Source: Roseinatronobacter sp. S2 (GTDB lineage Bacteria > Pseudomonadota > Alphaproteobacteria > Rhodobacterales > Rhodobacteraceae). From it: DNA of 64,000 bases. The notes below the pieces were generated by a model. It made no database searches. It was not told where the DNA came from and was given only the letters and a program-made list of their open reading frames with translations. Made by a program: the position numbers and the translations under genes. Position 1 is the first letter of the stretch; each line of letters begins with the position of its first letter. Shown in pieces: positions 46,642 through 55,653 of the stretch. The stretch covers positions 548,910-612,909 of the forward strand of contig NZ_CP121115.1 in NCBI RefSeq assembly GCF_029581395.1, written 5' to 3'.

Positions 46642-47048
46642 CGCCTGACCCTGTCCAGCAACGTCCGGATTTTACGCTGGACCAGTCTGCCCGGATGAAA
46701 CCGGCGCAAGACCTGCGCGCGAACAGCCTGATTGAAATGCACTTGATGCCGGATATGGACGCTGACCCAGAATACCCCGAATTCCGCCCTTGTGTCGAAG
46801 AAGGCGTTGACCTGAACTGGGCCTTCCCGCTTGTGGTTTGGGGGCCGCCAGGCATTGGCCCCGAAATCGCGCAAGCGGTAAATGCAGCTAATGCACGTCT
46901 GACCGATGATCCCAGAACATTTGAGCGATTGAAAGCAACCAATAGTCAGTTTACGCCGCATGATCTGGCCGCATCACAAGCCTTGATCGCAGGTCTTGAT
47001 GATCATACCGGGCAACTGGCAGTGCATCTTGATCTTTCTGTCAGATAA
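46638..47048 (+). CDS. Orphan TctC-like C-terminal lobe
   Basis: A 136-residue protein with no signal peptide. Residues 45-136 match the second lobe of Bug/TctC proteins: CVEEGVDLNWAFPLVVWGPP then GIGPEIAQAVNAANARLTDD. The first 45 residues (MTPDPVQQRPDFTLDQSARM) are unrelated. The start overlaps the hydrolase stop, so it is placed for coupled translation. It is either a decayed second tctC or a cytosolic domain with a new role; about 230 residues of the first lobe are missing. Confidence 0.6.
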   Translation: MTPDPVQQRPDFTLDQSARMKPAQDLRANSLIEMHLMPDMDADPEYPEFRPCVEEGVDLNWAFPLVVWGPPGIGPEIAQAVNAANARLTDDPRTFERLKATNSQFTPHDLAASQALIAGLDDHTGQLAVHLDLSVR

Positions 47049-47088
47049 ACCCGCATGCGCGGTATGCAGGCAATCAGGGGGATGGGGA

Positions 47089-47541
47089 ATGTTTACGACT
47101 GACAGGCTTTTGGGCGTGGGACTGGTTTTGCTGGGCAGTGCAGGAATCTTGAATGCCATGCAGATCAGTGTCCGGACCTTCAATGATGATCCCGGGCCGA
47201 AACTGTTTCCAATACTGGCGTGCGGTATTCTGGTCATTTGCGGGATTGGCATGATCCTGACCCGCAATCCCGATGCGCAGAAATTGCATATTCCCAAAGA
47301 TGTCCTGACCCGTGGCCTGACGATGGCGGCACTGCTTGGCGCATATGCGATGGCGCTGTGGCTGGCGGGGTTTTATGTGGCAACGCTGGTCATGGGTTAC
47401 GCGTTTTATCATGTCATCGCCGGACCACAACGGCGCCATTTCTGGCGTGGTCTGATCTTCGTCATTCTGATGACGGGTGCCGTTCACATGGTATTTGCGG
47501 TTGGGCTGAATGCCTATCTGCCGCGCGGGCTTTATTTCTAA
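47089..47541 (+). CDS. Tct small membrane subunit TctB
   Basis: A 150-residue protein with four transmembrane segments, matching TctB (DPGPKLFPILACGILVICGI is the typical G-P-x-x-F/P-x-x segment of helix two). The ATG at 47089 follows GGGGGATGGGG. Nine bases before TctA. Confidence 0.88.
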   Translation: MFTTDRLLGVGLVLLGSAGILNAMQISVRTFNDDPGPKLFPILACGILVICGIGMILTRNPDAQKLHIPKDVLTRGLTMAALLGAYAMALWLAGFYVATLVMGYAFYHVIAGPQRRHFWRGLIFVILMTGAVHMVFAVGLNAYLPRGLYF

Positions 47542-47550
47542 GGTGGGCTG

Positions 47551-49053
47551 ATGACTGTGATCCTTGAAACTCTATTGCTTTTGCTGGAGCCTGCTACACT
47601 GGCCATCATATTGGTTGCCGTGGTCCTGGGAATTATTCTGGGGGCCATTCCCGGTTTGTCAGGCGGGCTGGGTGTGGCGCTTATGCTGCCGGTTACATTT
47701 GGCATGGCCCCTCATCTGGGGATGGCCATGCTTGTGGCCATCTGGATTGGTGGTGTTTCCGGGGGTATGATCGGGTCCATCTTGCTGGGCATACCGGGTT
47801 CGCCATCGGCGATTGCAACGACATTTGACGGCTATCCGATGACGCGCAATGGCGAAGCAGTCAAGGCATTGGGTGCCGCAATAACCGCGTCATTTCTGGG
47901 CACGGCGCTGTCAATCATTATTGCCATGCTTCTTAGCCCGGTCATGGCCCGCATGGCATTGAAAATGGGGCCGTGGGAGTATTTTTCGCTGGGGTTTTGC
48001 GCTATTGCGCTGGTTGCGGCCTTGTCACGGGGTAATATATTTCAGGGCATGGCGGCGGCGGGTCTGGGGTTGTTGCTCAGCACGGTCGGGTTTGCACCGA
48101 TTGACGGCTATCCCCGGTTTACCTTTGACCTGATTTATCTGGGCAGCGGCATTGATCTGATTGCGCTTATGCTTGGGCTTTTTGCACTGAAGCAGATCGT
48201 CAGCGACCACGCAAAGGGCCCGCAACCGATGCCGGATGTGGACATATCGACGATCCGCGGCTTCGGCGTCAGTTTCAGAGAGTATGTGGACAACAGCTGG
48301 AATATTATCCGGTCATTTATGATTGGACTCTGGATTGGCTTCTTGCCGGGAATGGGTGCGGCTTTGTCGAACCTGGTGGCCTATGCGCAGGCAAAGTCAT
48401 CATCACGGCATCCGGAAAAATTCGGCAAGGGGTGTGTGGATGGGGTTTTTGCCTCGGAGACGTCGAACAACGCATCAGTTGGTGGGTCACTTATCCCGAT
48501 GGTCGCCTTGGGTATTCCGGGTGATGGGGTCACCGCCATTCTTTTGGGTGGCTTGATGATCCATGGCATTCAGGCGGGACCGCTTTTGTTCACCAACAAT
48601 CCCGGCATCGTCTATACCTTGTTTCTTGCTGCGCTGATTGCGGCGACGTTAGTGTTGTTTGTTCAGTTCTTCGGGATGCGTTTGTTTCCGGCAATCCTGA
48701 AAATCCCCTATCACTATCTGTATCCAACGATTGTTGTTCTGGGGTTCGTGGGCGTGTTCGTGGGTTCCAGCACAGCCTTCAATTACGTCTTGCTGCTATC
48801 GTTTGCGGCGTTCGGGCTGCTTATGGACAAGACACGCCTTCCCGTCGGGCCATTCATTCTGGCGTTCATTCTTGGACCGATGCTGGAGCTGAATTTGCGC
48901 CGCGGGATCACCTATGTAGAAGATGGTCATCTGGCGTTCTTCACAAGGCCGATTTCAGCGTTGCTATTGCTGCTTGCATGCTTGAGCATCATTCTGCCCT
49001 ATCTGTCGCCCTGGCTGAAGGCGCGTCGTGCCCAACGCAAAGATGCAGCATAA
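47551..49053 (+). CDS. Tct large membrane subunit TctA
   Basis: A 500-residue permease with about 11-12 helices. The two characteristic loops are GIILGAIPGLSGGLGVALML (near 30) and the Asn-rich FASETSNNASVGGSLIPMVA (near 300), which are diagnostic of TctA. Imports a carboxylate with sodium or protons. Partner of the 44680 binding protein. Confidence 0.94.
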   Translation: MTVILETLLLLLEPATLAIILVAVVLGIILGAIPGLSGGLGVALMLPVTFGMAPHLGMAMLVAIWIGGVSGGMIGSILLGIPGSPSAIATTFDGYPMTRNGEAVKALGAAITASFLGTALSIIIAMLLSPVMARMALKMGPWEYFSLGFCAIALVAALSRGNIFQGMAAAGLGLLLSTVGFAPIDGYPRFTFDLIYLGSGIDLIALMLGLFALKQIVSDHAKGPQPMPDVDISTIRGFGVSFREYVDNSWNIIRSFMIGLWIGFLPGMGAALSNLVAYAQAKSSSRHPEKFGKGCVDGVFASETSNNASVGGSLIPMVALGIPGDGVTAILLGGLMIHGIQAGPLLFTNNPGIVYTLFLAALIAATLVLFVQFFGMRLFPAILKIPYHYLYPTIVVLGFVGVFVGSSTAFNYVLLLSFAAFGLLMDKTRLPVGPFILAFILGPMLELNLRRGITYVEDGHLAFFTRPISALLLLLACLSIILPYLSPWLKARRAQRKDAA

Positions 49054-49063
49054 GGTCGGAAAT

Positions 49064-49537
49064 ATGAAGAATGCGTTCATGCGCCCCGACCCAGTTGCCC
49101 CTGCGTGCATCCGGCTGTGGACGGCCTGTGTGGATATCGGCCCCAGTCAGGAACTGGGCGCAGGGCCTGTTGGCCAACGCTTCATTGTTCCCATTCTGGG
49201 CGGATATTTTCAGGGTGCAGAAGGGTATGAGGCCTTGGCGGGCATTATTGTCCCGGGTGGTGCCGACCGACAGGTCTTGCGTTCGGATGGCGTCAAGGAA
49301 CTGGACGCCATATATGAAATGCGCACCCATTCCGGAGATGTCCTTAACATTCGCAACCGGGTGATTGTTGACAATGACTGGCTGGAAGGACGCTACGCGA
49401 TGTCGCATCTGTGTGTCACAGCACCTTGCGGACCATGGGACTGGCTAAACCGGAAGCGCTTGATTGGAACAATGGACAGCTTGCGTCCCGAAAAATCCGC
49501 CGTCCTAATTCACGCCTGGATGCTGACCCCTAGCTAG
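49064..49537 (+). CDS. DUF3237 family protein
   Basis: A 157-residue protein of the DUF3237/UPF0311 beta-barrel family: VDIGPSQELGAGPVGQRFIV at the N-terminus, GGYFQGAEGYEALAGIIVPG, GGADRQVLRSDGVKELDAIY. The ATG at 49064 fits the GGTCGG ribosome site best; two earlier in-frame starts overlap tctA. Last gene of the operon. Function unknown; the association with Tct systems and hydrolases is suggestive of a role with the imported acid. Confidence 0.8.
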   Translation: MKNAFMRPDPVAPACIRLWTACVDIGPSQELGAGPVGQRFIVPILGGYFQGAEGYEALAGIIVPGGADRQVLRSDGVKELDAIYEMRTHSGDVLNIRNRVIVDNDWLEGRYAMSHLCVTAPCGPWDWLNRKRLIGTMDSLRPEKSAVLIHAWMLTPS

Positions 49538-49779
49538 GTAATGCTTCGCTTTTATATGCAAGAACTTCAAAAGCGCCCAAACTACACTGGTAACATAGGC
49601 AAACTCATATATTCGCGGTTGGCCGGTCTGGTTCCGGCACTTTCCATAGTATCTGGGGTTGTTTACTGGTCTGAGTTTGCTGGCATTTTGCAGAGAGGAT
49701 GTTGAGAACCGAAGACCATGCGCCCTGTTTTAGCAAAGAGCAGGCTAACATGCGGTCCCGACCCGTTTCTGAAGTGCCG

Positions 49780-50418
49780 TCAAATGGGTTGTGCGGATTT
49801 GGGATCCGGTTGCACCATTTTATCTGCCAAATCAGCGTTCCCGGCGGCCCGCAAGCCGTCGGCAGCGCCGCGATGATCGCGCGGGTCACGGTTCTGGCTG
49901 AGTTTCGACTTGGCGACGGTCCGGCTAACGCAGATGCGGAAGGCCACAATCGCATCCAGCATGGCGCCGATGTAGTCCGCCGGAGCGTCGGACATTTTCC
50001 AGGCGGCGTCTCCATGAAGGCGGCGTTCGTGGCGGCTGGTCAGCAGGCCAACAGCGGCACGTTTTGACCGAACGTCGTGGTGGAAGGTGATCTTGCCATG
50101 GACATGGACGACCTGATAGTTCCACGTCGGCACATGGCGGTGATGGTCTGACTTGCTTGGGTAGTAGTTTGGCGAGATATAGCCGTCTGCGCCCTGGAAT
50201 ATTGCCAGAATTTCCTGCCCGTCGGCAATCAGCCGGTGCATGTCGTTGGCCAGCGCCACATGACCGATCAATTCACCCTCCTTGCCGCGCAGCAAAGGCA
50301 TGTGATTGGCAATCAGGCCCGCCTCCGTCTGCGCGGCGATGCATGCCAGCGGATGGGCGGTGATCAGCGCTTCGATCTCGGTCGGGTCGACTTCTTGAAA
50401 ATGGTCGGGCAGATACAT
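49780..50418 (-). CDS. FMN-binding PaiB-like protein
   Basis: A 212-residue protein of the PaiB/FMN-binding split-barrel family: MYLPDHFQEVDPTEIEALIT at the start, ANHMPLLRGKEGELIGHVAL, YISPNYYPSKSDHHRHVPTW then NYQVVHVHG, and KSKLSQNRDPRDHRGAADGL. The ATG at 50418 begins the conserved MYLP block. The last ten residues are divergent. Members bind FMN and in Bacillus affect sporulation and protease expression; the role here is unknown. It is convergent with the Tct operon. Confidence 0.88.
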   Translation of the reverse strand: MYLPDHFQEVDPTEIEALITAHPLACIAAQTEAGLIANHMPLLRGKEGELIGHVALANDMHRLIADGQEILAIFQGADGYISPNYYPSKSDHHRHVPTWNYQVVHVHGKITFHHDVRSKRAAVGLLTSRHERRLHGDAAWKMSDAPADYIGAMLDAIVAFRICVSRTVAKSKLSQNRDPRDHRGAADGLRAAGNADLADKMVQPDPKSAQPI

Positions 50419-50870
50419 GCGTGTCTCCGTTTCTTGTTTGGTTTGCGCCCACGTCACGCGCTCAGGATTAGTTTTTCCCCATGGCCCACATGACAAGGGC
50501 TGCCCCCGCCTCATGCGCCCACCAAGCCTTTGGGCTTGCAAATAGCGGTCGTAGCCAGCACGCACCATAAACTGACCCGAAGAAGAAGGGCAATTACCCC
50601 GTTCCTGCACGCGCGGCAAGGAGCCTCTCTTGGCCCGGGAATGGCGTCGATATCGTGCCGCGACTTTCTCATCAGCTGTAAATCCTGTAACAGCTGCGCT
50701 TGGATGGGTCGACTGGTTCAACGACAGTCGACTTGACCCAATCGGAAACATCCCACCTGCGGAATCTGACGGGGACTTCCATATACAGCGCGATATGCTT
50801 GGGTGAAATGAGGCGATAGGTCTCCGGCAAACCCGGCGCGTTTGGTAATGTTGTCGCATCGCGACCAAAA
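50419..50870. other. Intergenic stretch without a supportable gene
   Basis: A minus-strand frame near 50680-50790 reads YRLISPKHIALYMEVPVRFR then RWDVSDWVKS, faintly like an AlpA-type DNA-binding protein, but it lacks a start and a coherent domain. Nothing else is recognisable. Confidence 0.3.
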
Positions 50871-51839
50871 TCAAAGGCGATGTTGGCTGTTCTTGCCCAT
50901 ATGACCACCTGCAACCATCTCTTTTTGCATCAGTTGGGCCATGTCAGATATCTCGTCAGATACAACTTCTCGCATCGTCTGCGCGAACGCGATCGCCAAG
51001 GTAGAGGACGTGCCCCGCGGATATATGGCGGCGAAGTCGAAATGTATCGTGGGTGTGAACGGTCTTATGACAAACTGACTACGATCGGCCCCCAAGACCG
51101 AGAACATATCAATTACCGCAAGCCCCAAACCCAGCGCAACATAGCTGGCAACCGTGTTTGAATAGAGGGTCTGGACAGTTGGGCCAACCCGGATACCTGC
51201 AAGCTGCATCACTGATTCTACCTGCAATCTAAGCAGACTGCTTGTTCCAAGCGCCACAAAAGGCTCTCCATTCAGATCGCGAACAGAGATAATGCAATTT
51301 TTTGCCAATGGATGGCGCAAAGGAATTAAGCAAACTGCCTCTGATTGAGGCATTTCTAAATGACGAATATCTGTTCTTTCAGGGGGCACACGGCCAAATC
51401 CAAGATCGAATTCATCACGATTCAGCGAATCAACGATATGCATGGACGTGTCTGAATGCACAAAGAAATCGACATCCGGATGGGATATTTTAAATCGGCG
51501 GATTGCTTCGGGCAATGCGCCTGAAGATAAGGTTGGCATCGCTGCAATTCGCAACTGCCCACCTTCGCTTGACCGCAAATGTGCGGCGGATTCGCGAATA
51601 CGCTGCACGTTGGAAAAATATCTTTCTACATCTCTGTAAAGCTTTATTGCCTCTTCGGTGGCGGTAACGCGGGAACCATGGCGATGAAACAGCGTCAGTT
51701 TCAATTCGGCTTCAAAGTCTTGAATCAAACGACTTACCGCAGGTTGGGATACGTTCAGAATTCTTCCCGCACCTGTCATGCTTCCGCTGATGATAACGGC
51801 GCGAAATGCCTGTAGCTGACGATGGTTCAATCCCTGCAT
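50871..51839 (-). CDS. LysR-family transcriptional regulator
   Basis: A 322-residue LysR regulator from the ATG at 51839 (GAGGAGC upstream); an in-frame ATG 33 bases earlier is less likely. Winged helix MQGLNHRQLQAFRAVIISGS then MTGAGRILNVSQPAVSRLIQ. The effector domain contains ALGLGLAVIDMFSVL. Its promoter region is shared with the tandem DUF4392 genes and holds an ATACC-N7-GGTAT dyad. Confidence 0.92.
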   Translation of the reverse strand: MQGLNHRQLQAFRAVIISGSMTGAGRILNVSQPAVSRLIQDFEAELKLTLFHRHGSRVTATEEAIKLYRDVERYFSNVQRIRESAAHLRSSEGGQLRIAAMPTLSSGALPEAIRRFKISHPDVDFFVHSDTSMHIVDSLNRDEFDLGFGRVPPERTDIRHLEMPQSEAVCLIPLRHPLAKNCIISVRDLNGEPFVALGTSSLLRLQVESVMQLAGIRVGPTVQTLYSNTVASYVALGLGLAVIDMFSVLGADRSQFVIRPFTPTIHFDFAAIYPRGTSSTLAIAFAQTMREVVSDEISDMAQLMQKEMVAGGHMGKNSQHRL

Positions 51840-51901
51840 CACGGTGCTCCTCAAGCAGAATGCTTTGTGCATGTTCTTAGAAATGTCAACTGAACGACCA
51901 A

Positions 51902-51918
51902 ATACCTGGGTAGGGTAT
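51902..51918. promoter_or_regulatory. LysR-type binding dyad
   Basis: ATACC-N7-GGTAT between the LysR gene and the DUF4392 operon, the same 5-N7-5 geometry as the dyad at 44586. ATAC...GTAT arms are the consensus of several LysR activators. Confidence 0.55.
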
Positions 51919-52014
51919 AACTAAAACACATGCTTGCATTGAAAAATTCGATTTTGTTGCAATGGATTTCTTCTGCATGCTGCCCTCAGCAGAAAATGTT
52001 TCAGGAAAGAGGAA

Positions 52015-53061
52015 GTGCCTGTGTCTGATATTGCAGGGGAATATATTGATCGCCTTATTACAGTAGAGATGAGAAATCGTGGCATGAACCACGGGATTAT
52101 CTCTCAGATTTACAACGAGGCGAGGCGTGAAGGTGGGGGTCGGCCAATCACGGCACGCGCGGCCCAGGCGCTTGTCGAACACGTCGGTGAAGGGGATGTT
52201 GTTCTTATTGTTACTGGTGCGGGATACGCCCCTGAAGTGCCCAATGGCGAGAGTGATGGTCCCCCGGGTGCGGCATCGATCGCGCGCGCCCTTTACTGGG
52301 GTCTGAAAGCTGTTCCGGTCTATATCAGCGAGGTTTGCCATGCGCCGCCGGTGGTGGCATCAAGCAATGCGGCAGGGGTCATGATCAGAGATTATGGTTT
52401 GGCCAAGTCCCGCAGAATGGGGGGGGCCATTGTCACCGCACCGGAGGCGCAGTCGGATATCGCCGACTGGGCCGATGATATTCTTGATCGTATGGCGCCA
52501 AAAGCAATCATCGCGATTGAACGCCTTGGTCCAAACGAAAGCGGCATCGTGCATTACTCAACAGGTGTCGCGCCGGGCAATTGTGTCAACCTGTCACCGC
52601 TATTTGACAAGGCGGCAGAACGGGGGGTTCTGTCAATCGGGATCGGCGATAACGGCAACGAAATCGGTTTTGGGCGGATTCACAGCTTTATGCAGGATTT
52701 CCACCCCTATGGCCGCGAGACACAGACAGACAAACCCGGCGGTGCAATCACAGTCACCCCGACGGACATCTTTCTACCGGCATCTGTTTCCAATTGGGGC
52801 GCCTATGGAATTGCGGCGATGCTCGGGGTGCTGCTTCAGGACCGAGAGCTGGTGCAAACACCTCAACTGGAGGAACGCATCTTAAGAGCATGCCTTGATG
52901 CGGGTGGCTGGGAGATGCGCTACTGCACCTCGCGCTTCATTGTCGATGGCACTGAGGGTGAAAGTTCGATGGCTATCGTGCAATTGCTGCGCGATCTTGT
53001 GCGGCTCAATATCGCGGCGCCGGATCGGGGCCTCTCTCACGGAAAGATGAAATCCGCCTGA
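52015..53061 (+). CDS. DUF4392/glutamate cyclase-like protein, copy 1
   Basis: A protein of about 348 residues, starting at GTG 52015 (or GTG 52021, better spaced from GAGGAA). It matches the DUF4392 domain of D-glutamate cyclase: VLIVTGAGYAPEVPNGESDG, PPGAASIARALYWGL, AIIAIERLGPNESGIVHYST and GIGDNGNEIGFGRI, the glycine/Asp/Asn block thought to line the active site. In mammals the domain (DGLUCY) forms 5-oxo-D-proline from D-glutamate. It is followed by a close paralogue and a Tct transporter. No signal peptide; cytosolic. Confidence 0.8.
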   Translation: MPVSDIAGEYIDRLITVEMRNRGMNHGIISQIYNEARREGGGRPITARAAQALVEHVGEGDVVLIVTGAGYAPEVPNGESDGPPGAASIARALYWGLKAVPVYISEVCHAPPVVASSNAAGVMIRDYGLAKSRRMGGAIVTAPEAQSDIADWADDILDRMAPKAIIAIERLGPNESGIVHYSTGVAPGNCVNLSPLFDKAAERGVLSIGIGDNGNEIGFGRIHSFMQDFHPYGRETQTDKPGGAITVTPTDIFLPASVSNWGAYGIAAMLGVLLQDRELVQTPQLEERILRACLDAGGWEMRYCTSRFIVDGTEGESSMAIVQLLRDLVRLNIAAPDRGLSHGKMKSA

Positions 53062-53126
53062 TATCCGCGGTTTTCGACAGGGTGGTCGCGGGCGATCACC
53101 TTCTCCCATCAAGAATAGGACAGAGC

Positions 53127-54158
53127 ATGCCTGATGTTGCAGGAGAGTACATTGACCGGCTGGTGACGGTTGAAATGCGTAACCGCGCCATGAATCACAA
53201 CGTCATTGGCCAGATATACGACGTCGCCCGGCAGGAGGGGGGCGGGCGCCCCATCACAACAAGAGCCGCGCAAGCCCTCATTGACAATGTCGGGCCGGGA
53301 GACGTCGTTTTCATTGTGACTGGTGCGGGTTATGCACCCGAAAGCCCCAATGGCGAAAGCGATGGCCCACCGGGGGCGGCCGCGTTGGCCCGAACCTTAT
53401 ACTGGGGTCTAAACGCCGTGCCAGTGTATCTTGTTGAAGAAAATCACGCCCCGCCAGTGGTGGCATCAAGTCATGCGGCCGGTCTGATGGTGCGCGATTT
53501 TGAATTGGCCAAGACCCGGAAGATGGGTGCAGCACTTCTCAGCCCGCCTGTGGATGGTCAGGGAATGGATGTGTGGATCAGGAATGTTTTCGAACAGTAT
53601 AACCCAAAGGCCGTAATCTCAATCGAGCGTCTTGGGGCCAATGAAGACGGTATCGTTCATGGTTCTACAGGGATGCGCAAACCGGCGGTGGATCTGGGCG
53701 GTATCTTTGACGAAGCGATGACGCGCTCGCTATTGACAATCGGCATTGGGGATAACGGCAACGAGATCGGCTTTGGTCGTATCTTTGAGTTCATGAAGGA
53801 TTTCCATCCCTACGGTCGTGAGTGCCAGTATCCAGATGGTAAAGGCGTGATCTCGGCGACAAAAACCGACATTTTGCTTCCAGCGTCGATTTCCAACTGG
53901 GGTGCCTATGGTCTTTGCGCGATGCTCGCGGTGATGCTTAGGAACCAGGACCTTTTGCACACACCTGAAGCTGAACGAAAAATACTCGAAGCATGTCTGC
54001 ACGCCGGCGGATGGGAGCTTCGCTACTGCACGTCCCGATTTATCGTTGATGGCACAGAGGGTGAATCCTCCATGGCGGTCATTCAACTTTTACGAGATCT
54101 GGTGCGACTGAATATTGCGACACCGGATCGCGGCCTTTCCCATGGAAAAATGAAGTAA
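53127..54158 (+). CDS. DUF4392/glutamate cyclase-like protein, copy 2
   Basis: A 343-residue paralogue of the upstream gene, similar along the whole length: MPDVAGEYIDRLVTVEMRNR, IVTGAGYAPESPNGESDGPP, AVISIERLGANEDGIVHGST, GIGDNGNEIGFGRIFEF, and the same end DRGLSHGKMK. The ATG follows AGGA. The segments that differ most are the middle (VDGQGMDVWIRNVFEQY versus DIADWADDILDRM) and the loop after the GNEIGFG block. It may be a second subunit or have a different ligand. Twelve bases before tctC. Confidence 0.82.
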   Translation: MPDVAGEYIDRLVTVEMRNRAMNHNVIGQIYDVARQEGGGRPITTRAAQALIDNVGPGDVVFIVTGAGYAPESPNGESDGPPGAAALARTLYWGLNAVPVYLVEENHAPPVVASSHAAGLMVRDFELAKTRKMGAALLSPPVDGQGMDVWIRNVFEQYNPKAVISIERLGANEDGIVHGSTGMRKPAVDLGGIFDEAMTRSLLTIGIGDNGNEIGFGRIFEFMKDFHPYGRECQYPDGKGVISATKTDILLPASISNWGAYGLCAMLAVMLRNQDLLHTPEAERKILEACLHAGGWELRYCTSRFIVDGTEGESSMAVIQLLRDLVRLNIATPDRGLSHGKMK

Positions 54159-54170
54159 CAGGAGAGAAGA

Positions 54171-55151
54171 ATGTCAAAGAAACTTTTAGGCGGTATCGGA
54201 ATCGCTGCGATCACACTGATGGGTTCGATGGCCTTTGCTCAAGACTACCCAACCCAGACAGTCCGGTTAATTGTGCCGTATGCCCCCGGGGGACAAGGGG
54301 ACATTACTGCACGGCTTCTGGCCGACCGTCTGACGCCACGCCTTGGACAGACAGTAATTGTCGAGAACCGTCCTGGGGCGAACGGTGTGCTGGGCACGGA
54401 TGTTGTCGTCAAGGCCGACCCCGACGGCCATACACTGGGGCTGGTGGTCGCATCACATGTTTTGCAGCGCGGGCTGATGTCAGACCTGCCCTATGACCCG
54501 ATCGAAGATGTTGCACCTGTCACGTTGACGACCCGAACGGAAATGGTTCTGACCGCCACAACGACCCTACCGGTGAACACGCTTCCCGAATTTGTGGAAT
54601 ATGCGCGCGAAAGGCCGGGGCAACTTGCCTATAAAAGCGCCGGTCAGGGCAGCAACACGCATCTTTTCGGGGCTTGGTTCACTGAAGCCGCCGGGCTTGA
54701 TATGATCCATATCCCCTATAGCGGTAGCGGCGCGTCCCACCCGGATATCATCGCAGGCGTTGTGCATCTTGGCTTCGATACTGTTCCTTCTGCGGGCGGA
54801 TTGATTGATGACGAACAGCTGAACCTGCTTGCTGCTGCGGGAAGCGAGCGTATGAACCGGTGGCCTGACGTCCCTACAATCGCGGAAGCCGGGGCAGATC
54901 ATGGCTTGGCCGAGTTTTCTGCCGGTTCGTGGGCTGCAGTAATTGCTCCGGCAGGTACGCCTGACGACATTCTGAATATGCTGTACGAAGAAATTGCAGG
55001 TATTCTTGAAGAGCCAGAGGTGATTGAGCGTTTCTCCAGCATGGGCGCGGTTGTCGCGGCCAACACACCAGAAGAAACCGCGGCAATCTTCCGCGAGGAA
55101 GAGGCGTTATACACCGATCTTATCAAACGCCTAGATATCAACCTTGAATAA
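54171..55151 (+). CDS. Tct (Bug-type) substrate-binding protein TctC
   Basis: A 326-residue Bug-family binding protein with signal MSKKLLGGIGIAAITLMGSM, cleavage after AFA. The mature part starts DYPTQTVRLIVPYAPGGQGD, the carboxylate-binding loop. Ribosome site AGGAGAG. It sits directly after the DUF4392 pair. Bug proteins are known for glutamate, aspartate, citrate and similar acids, which fits a glutamate-cyclase neighbour. Confidence 0.92.
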   Translation: MSKKLLGGIGIAAITLMGSMAFAQDYPTQTVRLIVPYAPGGQGDITARLLADRLTPRLGQTVIVENRPGANGVLGTDVVVKADPDGHTLGLVVASHVLQRGLMSDLPYDPIEDVAPVTLTTRTEMVLTATTTLPVNTLPEFVEYARERPGQLAYKSAGQGSNTHLFGAWFTEAAGLDMIHIPYSGSGASHPDIIAGVVHLGFDTVPSAGGLIDDEQLNLLAAAGSERMNRWPDVPTIAEAGADHGLAEFSAGSWAAVIAPAGTPDDILNMLYEEIAGILEEPEVIERFSSMGAVVAANTPEETAAIFREEEALYTDLIKRLDINLE

Positions 55152-55157
55152 AGGAAG

Positions 55158-55183
55158 CCGGTCTCGAAGAAATTCGGGACCGG
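55158..55183 (+). promoter_or_regulatory. Intercistronic stem-loop after tctC
   Basis: CCGGTCTCGAA, loop GAAA, TTCGGGACCGG: an 11-bp stem with one G-U pair and a GNRA tetraloop, starting six bases after the tctC stop and ending 17 before tctB. Confidence 0.8.
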
Positions 55184-55200
55184 TTACCCAGAGAACAGCA

Positions 55201-55653
55201 ATGAAAAAACCTAGCGCCAATACAATCAGTGCCGTCCTTGCGATCGCGATCGGCGCTTTCGTTGTCCTCTATGGGGTTTCAACCTATCGGCTTGGAACCA
55301 TTCAACGGATGGGTCCGGGGATGGTTCCGGTGCTGTTCGGTGCTATCCTTTCGGTATTGGGTGCGATTTTGCTGATAACCGAATATTTTAATAGCGCGCG
55401 CACAGAATTGCCAGCAATTGCATGGCGTCCACTGATCTGGGTTTTGACGGGTGTAGTGGCGTTTGCCTTAATTCTACCAATACTCGGCGTCGTCCCTGCG
55501 ACGGCATTTCTGATCCTGATTTCCAGTCGTGCTGATGGTGCGCTATCAATTCCGCAGGCTTTGGGTTTGGCGGCGGCCATGGCATTTTTGATCTGGGTTG
55601 TCTTTGGACTGGGACTGAACCTGCCCATCCCTTTTCTGACATGGCGGCTATAA
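55201..55653 (+). CDS. Tct small membrane subunit TctB
   Basis: A 150-residue four-helix protein (MKKPSANTISAVLAIAIGAF start; RMGPGMVPVLFGAILSVLGA is the conserved G-P-x-x-P/F segment). The ATG at 55201 is the first after the stem-loop. Its stop overlaps the TctA start (TAATG). Confidence 0.88.
   Translation: MKKPSANTISAVLAIAIGAFVVLYGVSTYRLGTIQRMGPGMVPVLFGAILSVLGAILLITEYFNSARTELPAIAWRPLIWVLTGVVAFALILPILGVVPATAFLILISSRADGALSIPQALGLAAAMAFLIWVVFGLGLNLPIPFLTWRL

Noticed and set aside
50672..50914. AlpA-like excisionase or other small gene on the minus strand
   Set aside because: Only a short segment looks faintly similar; it overlaps the LysR end and has no plausible start.
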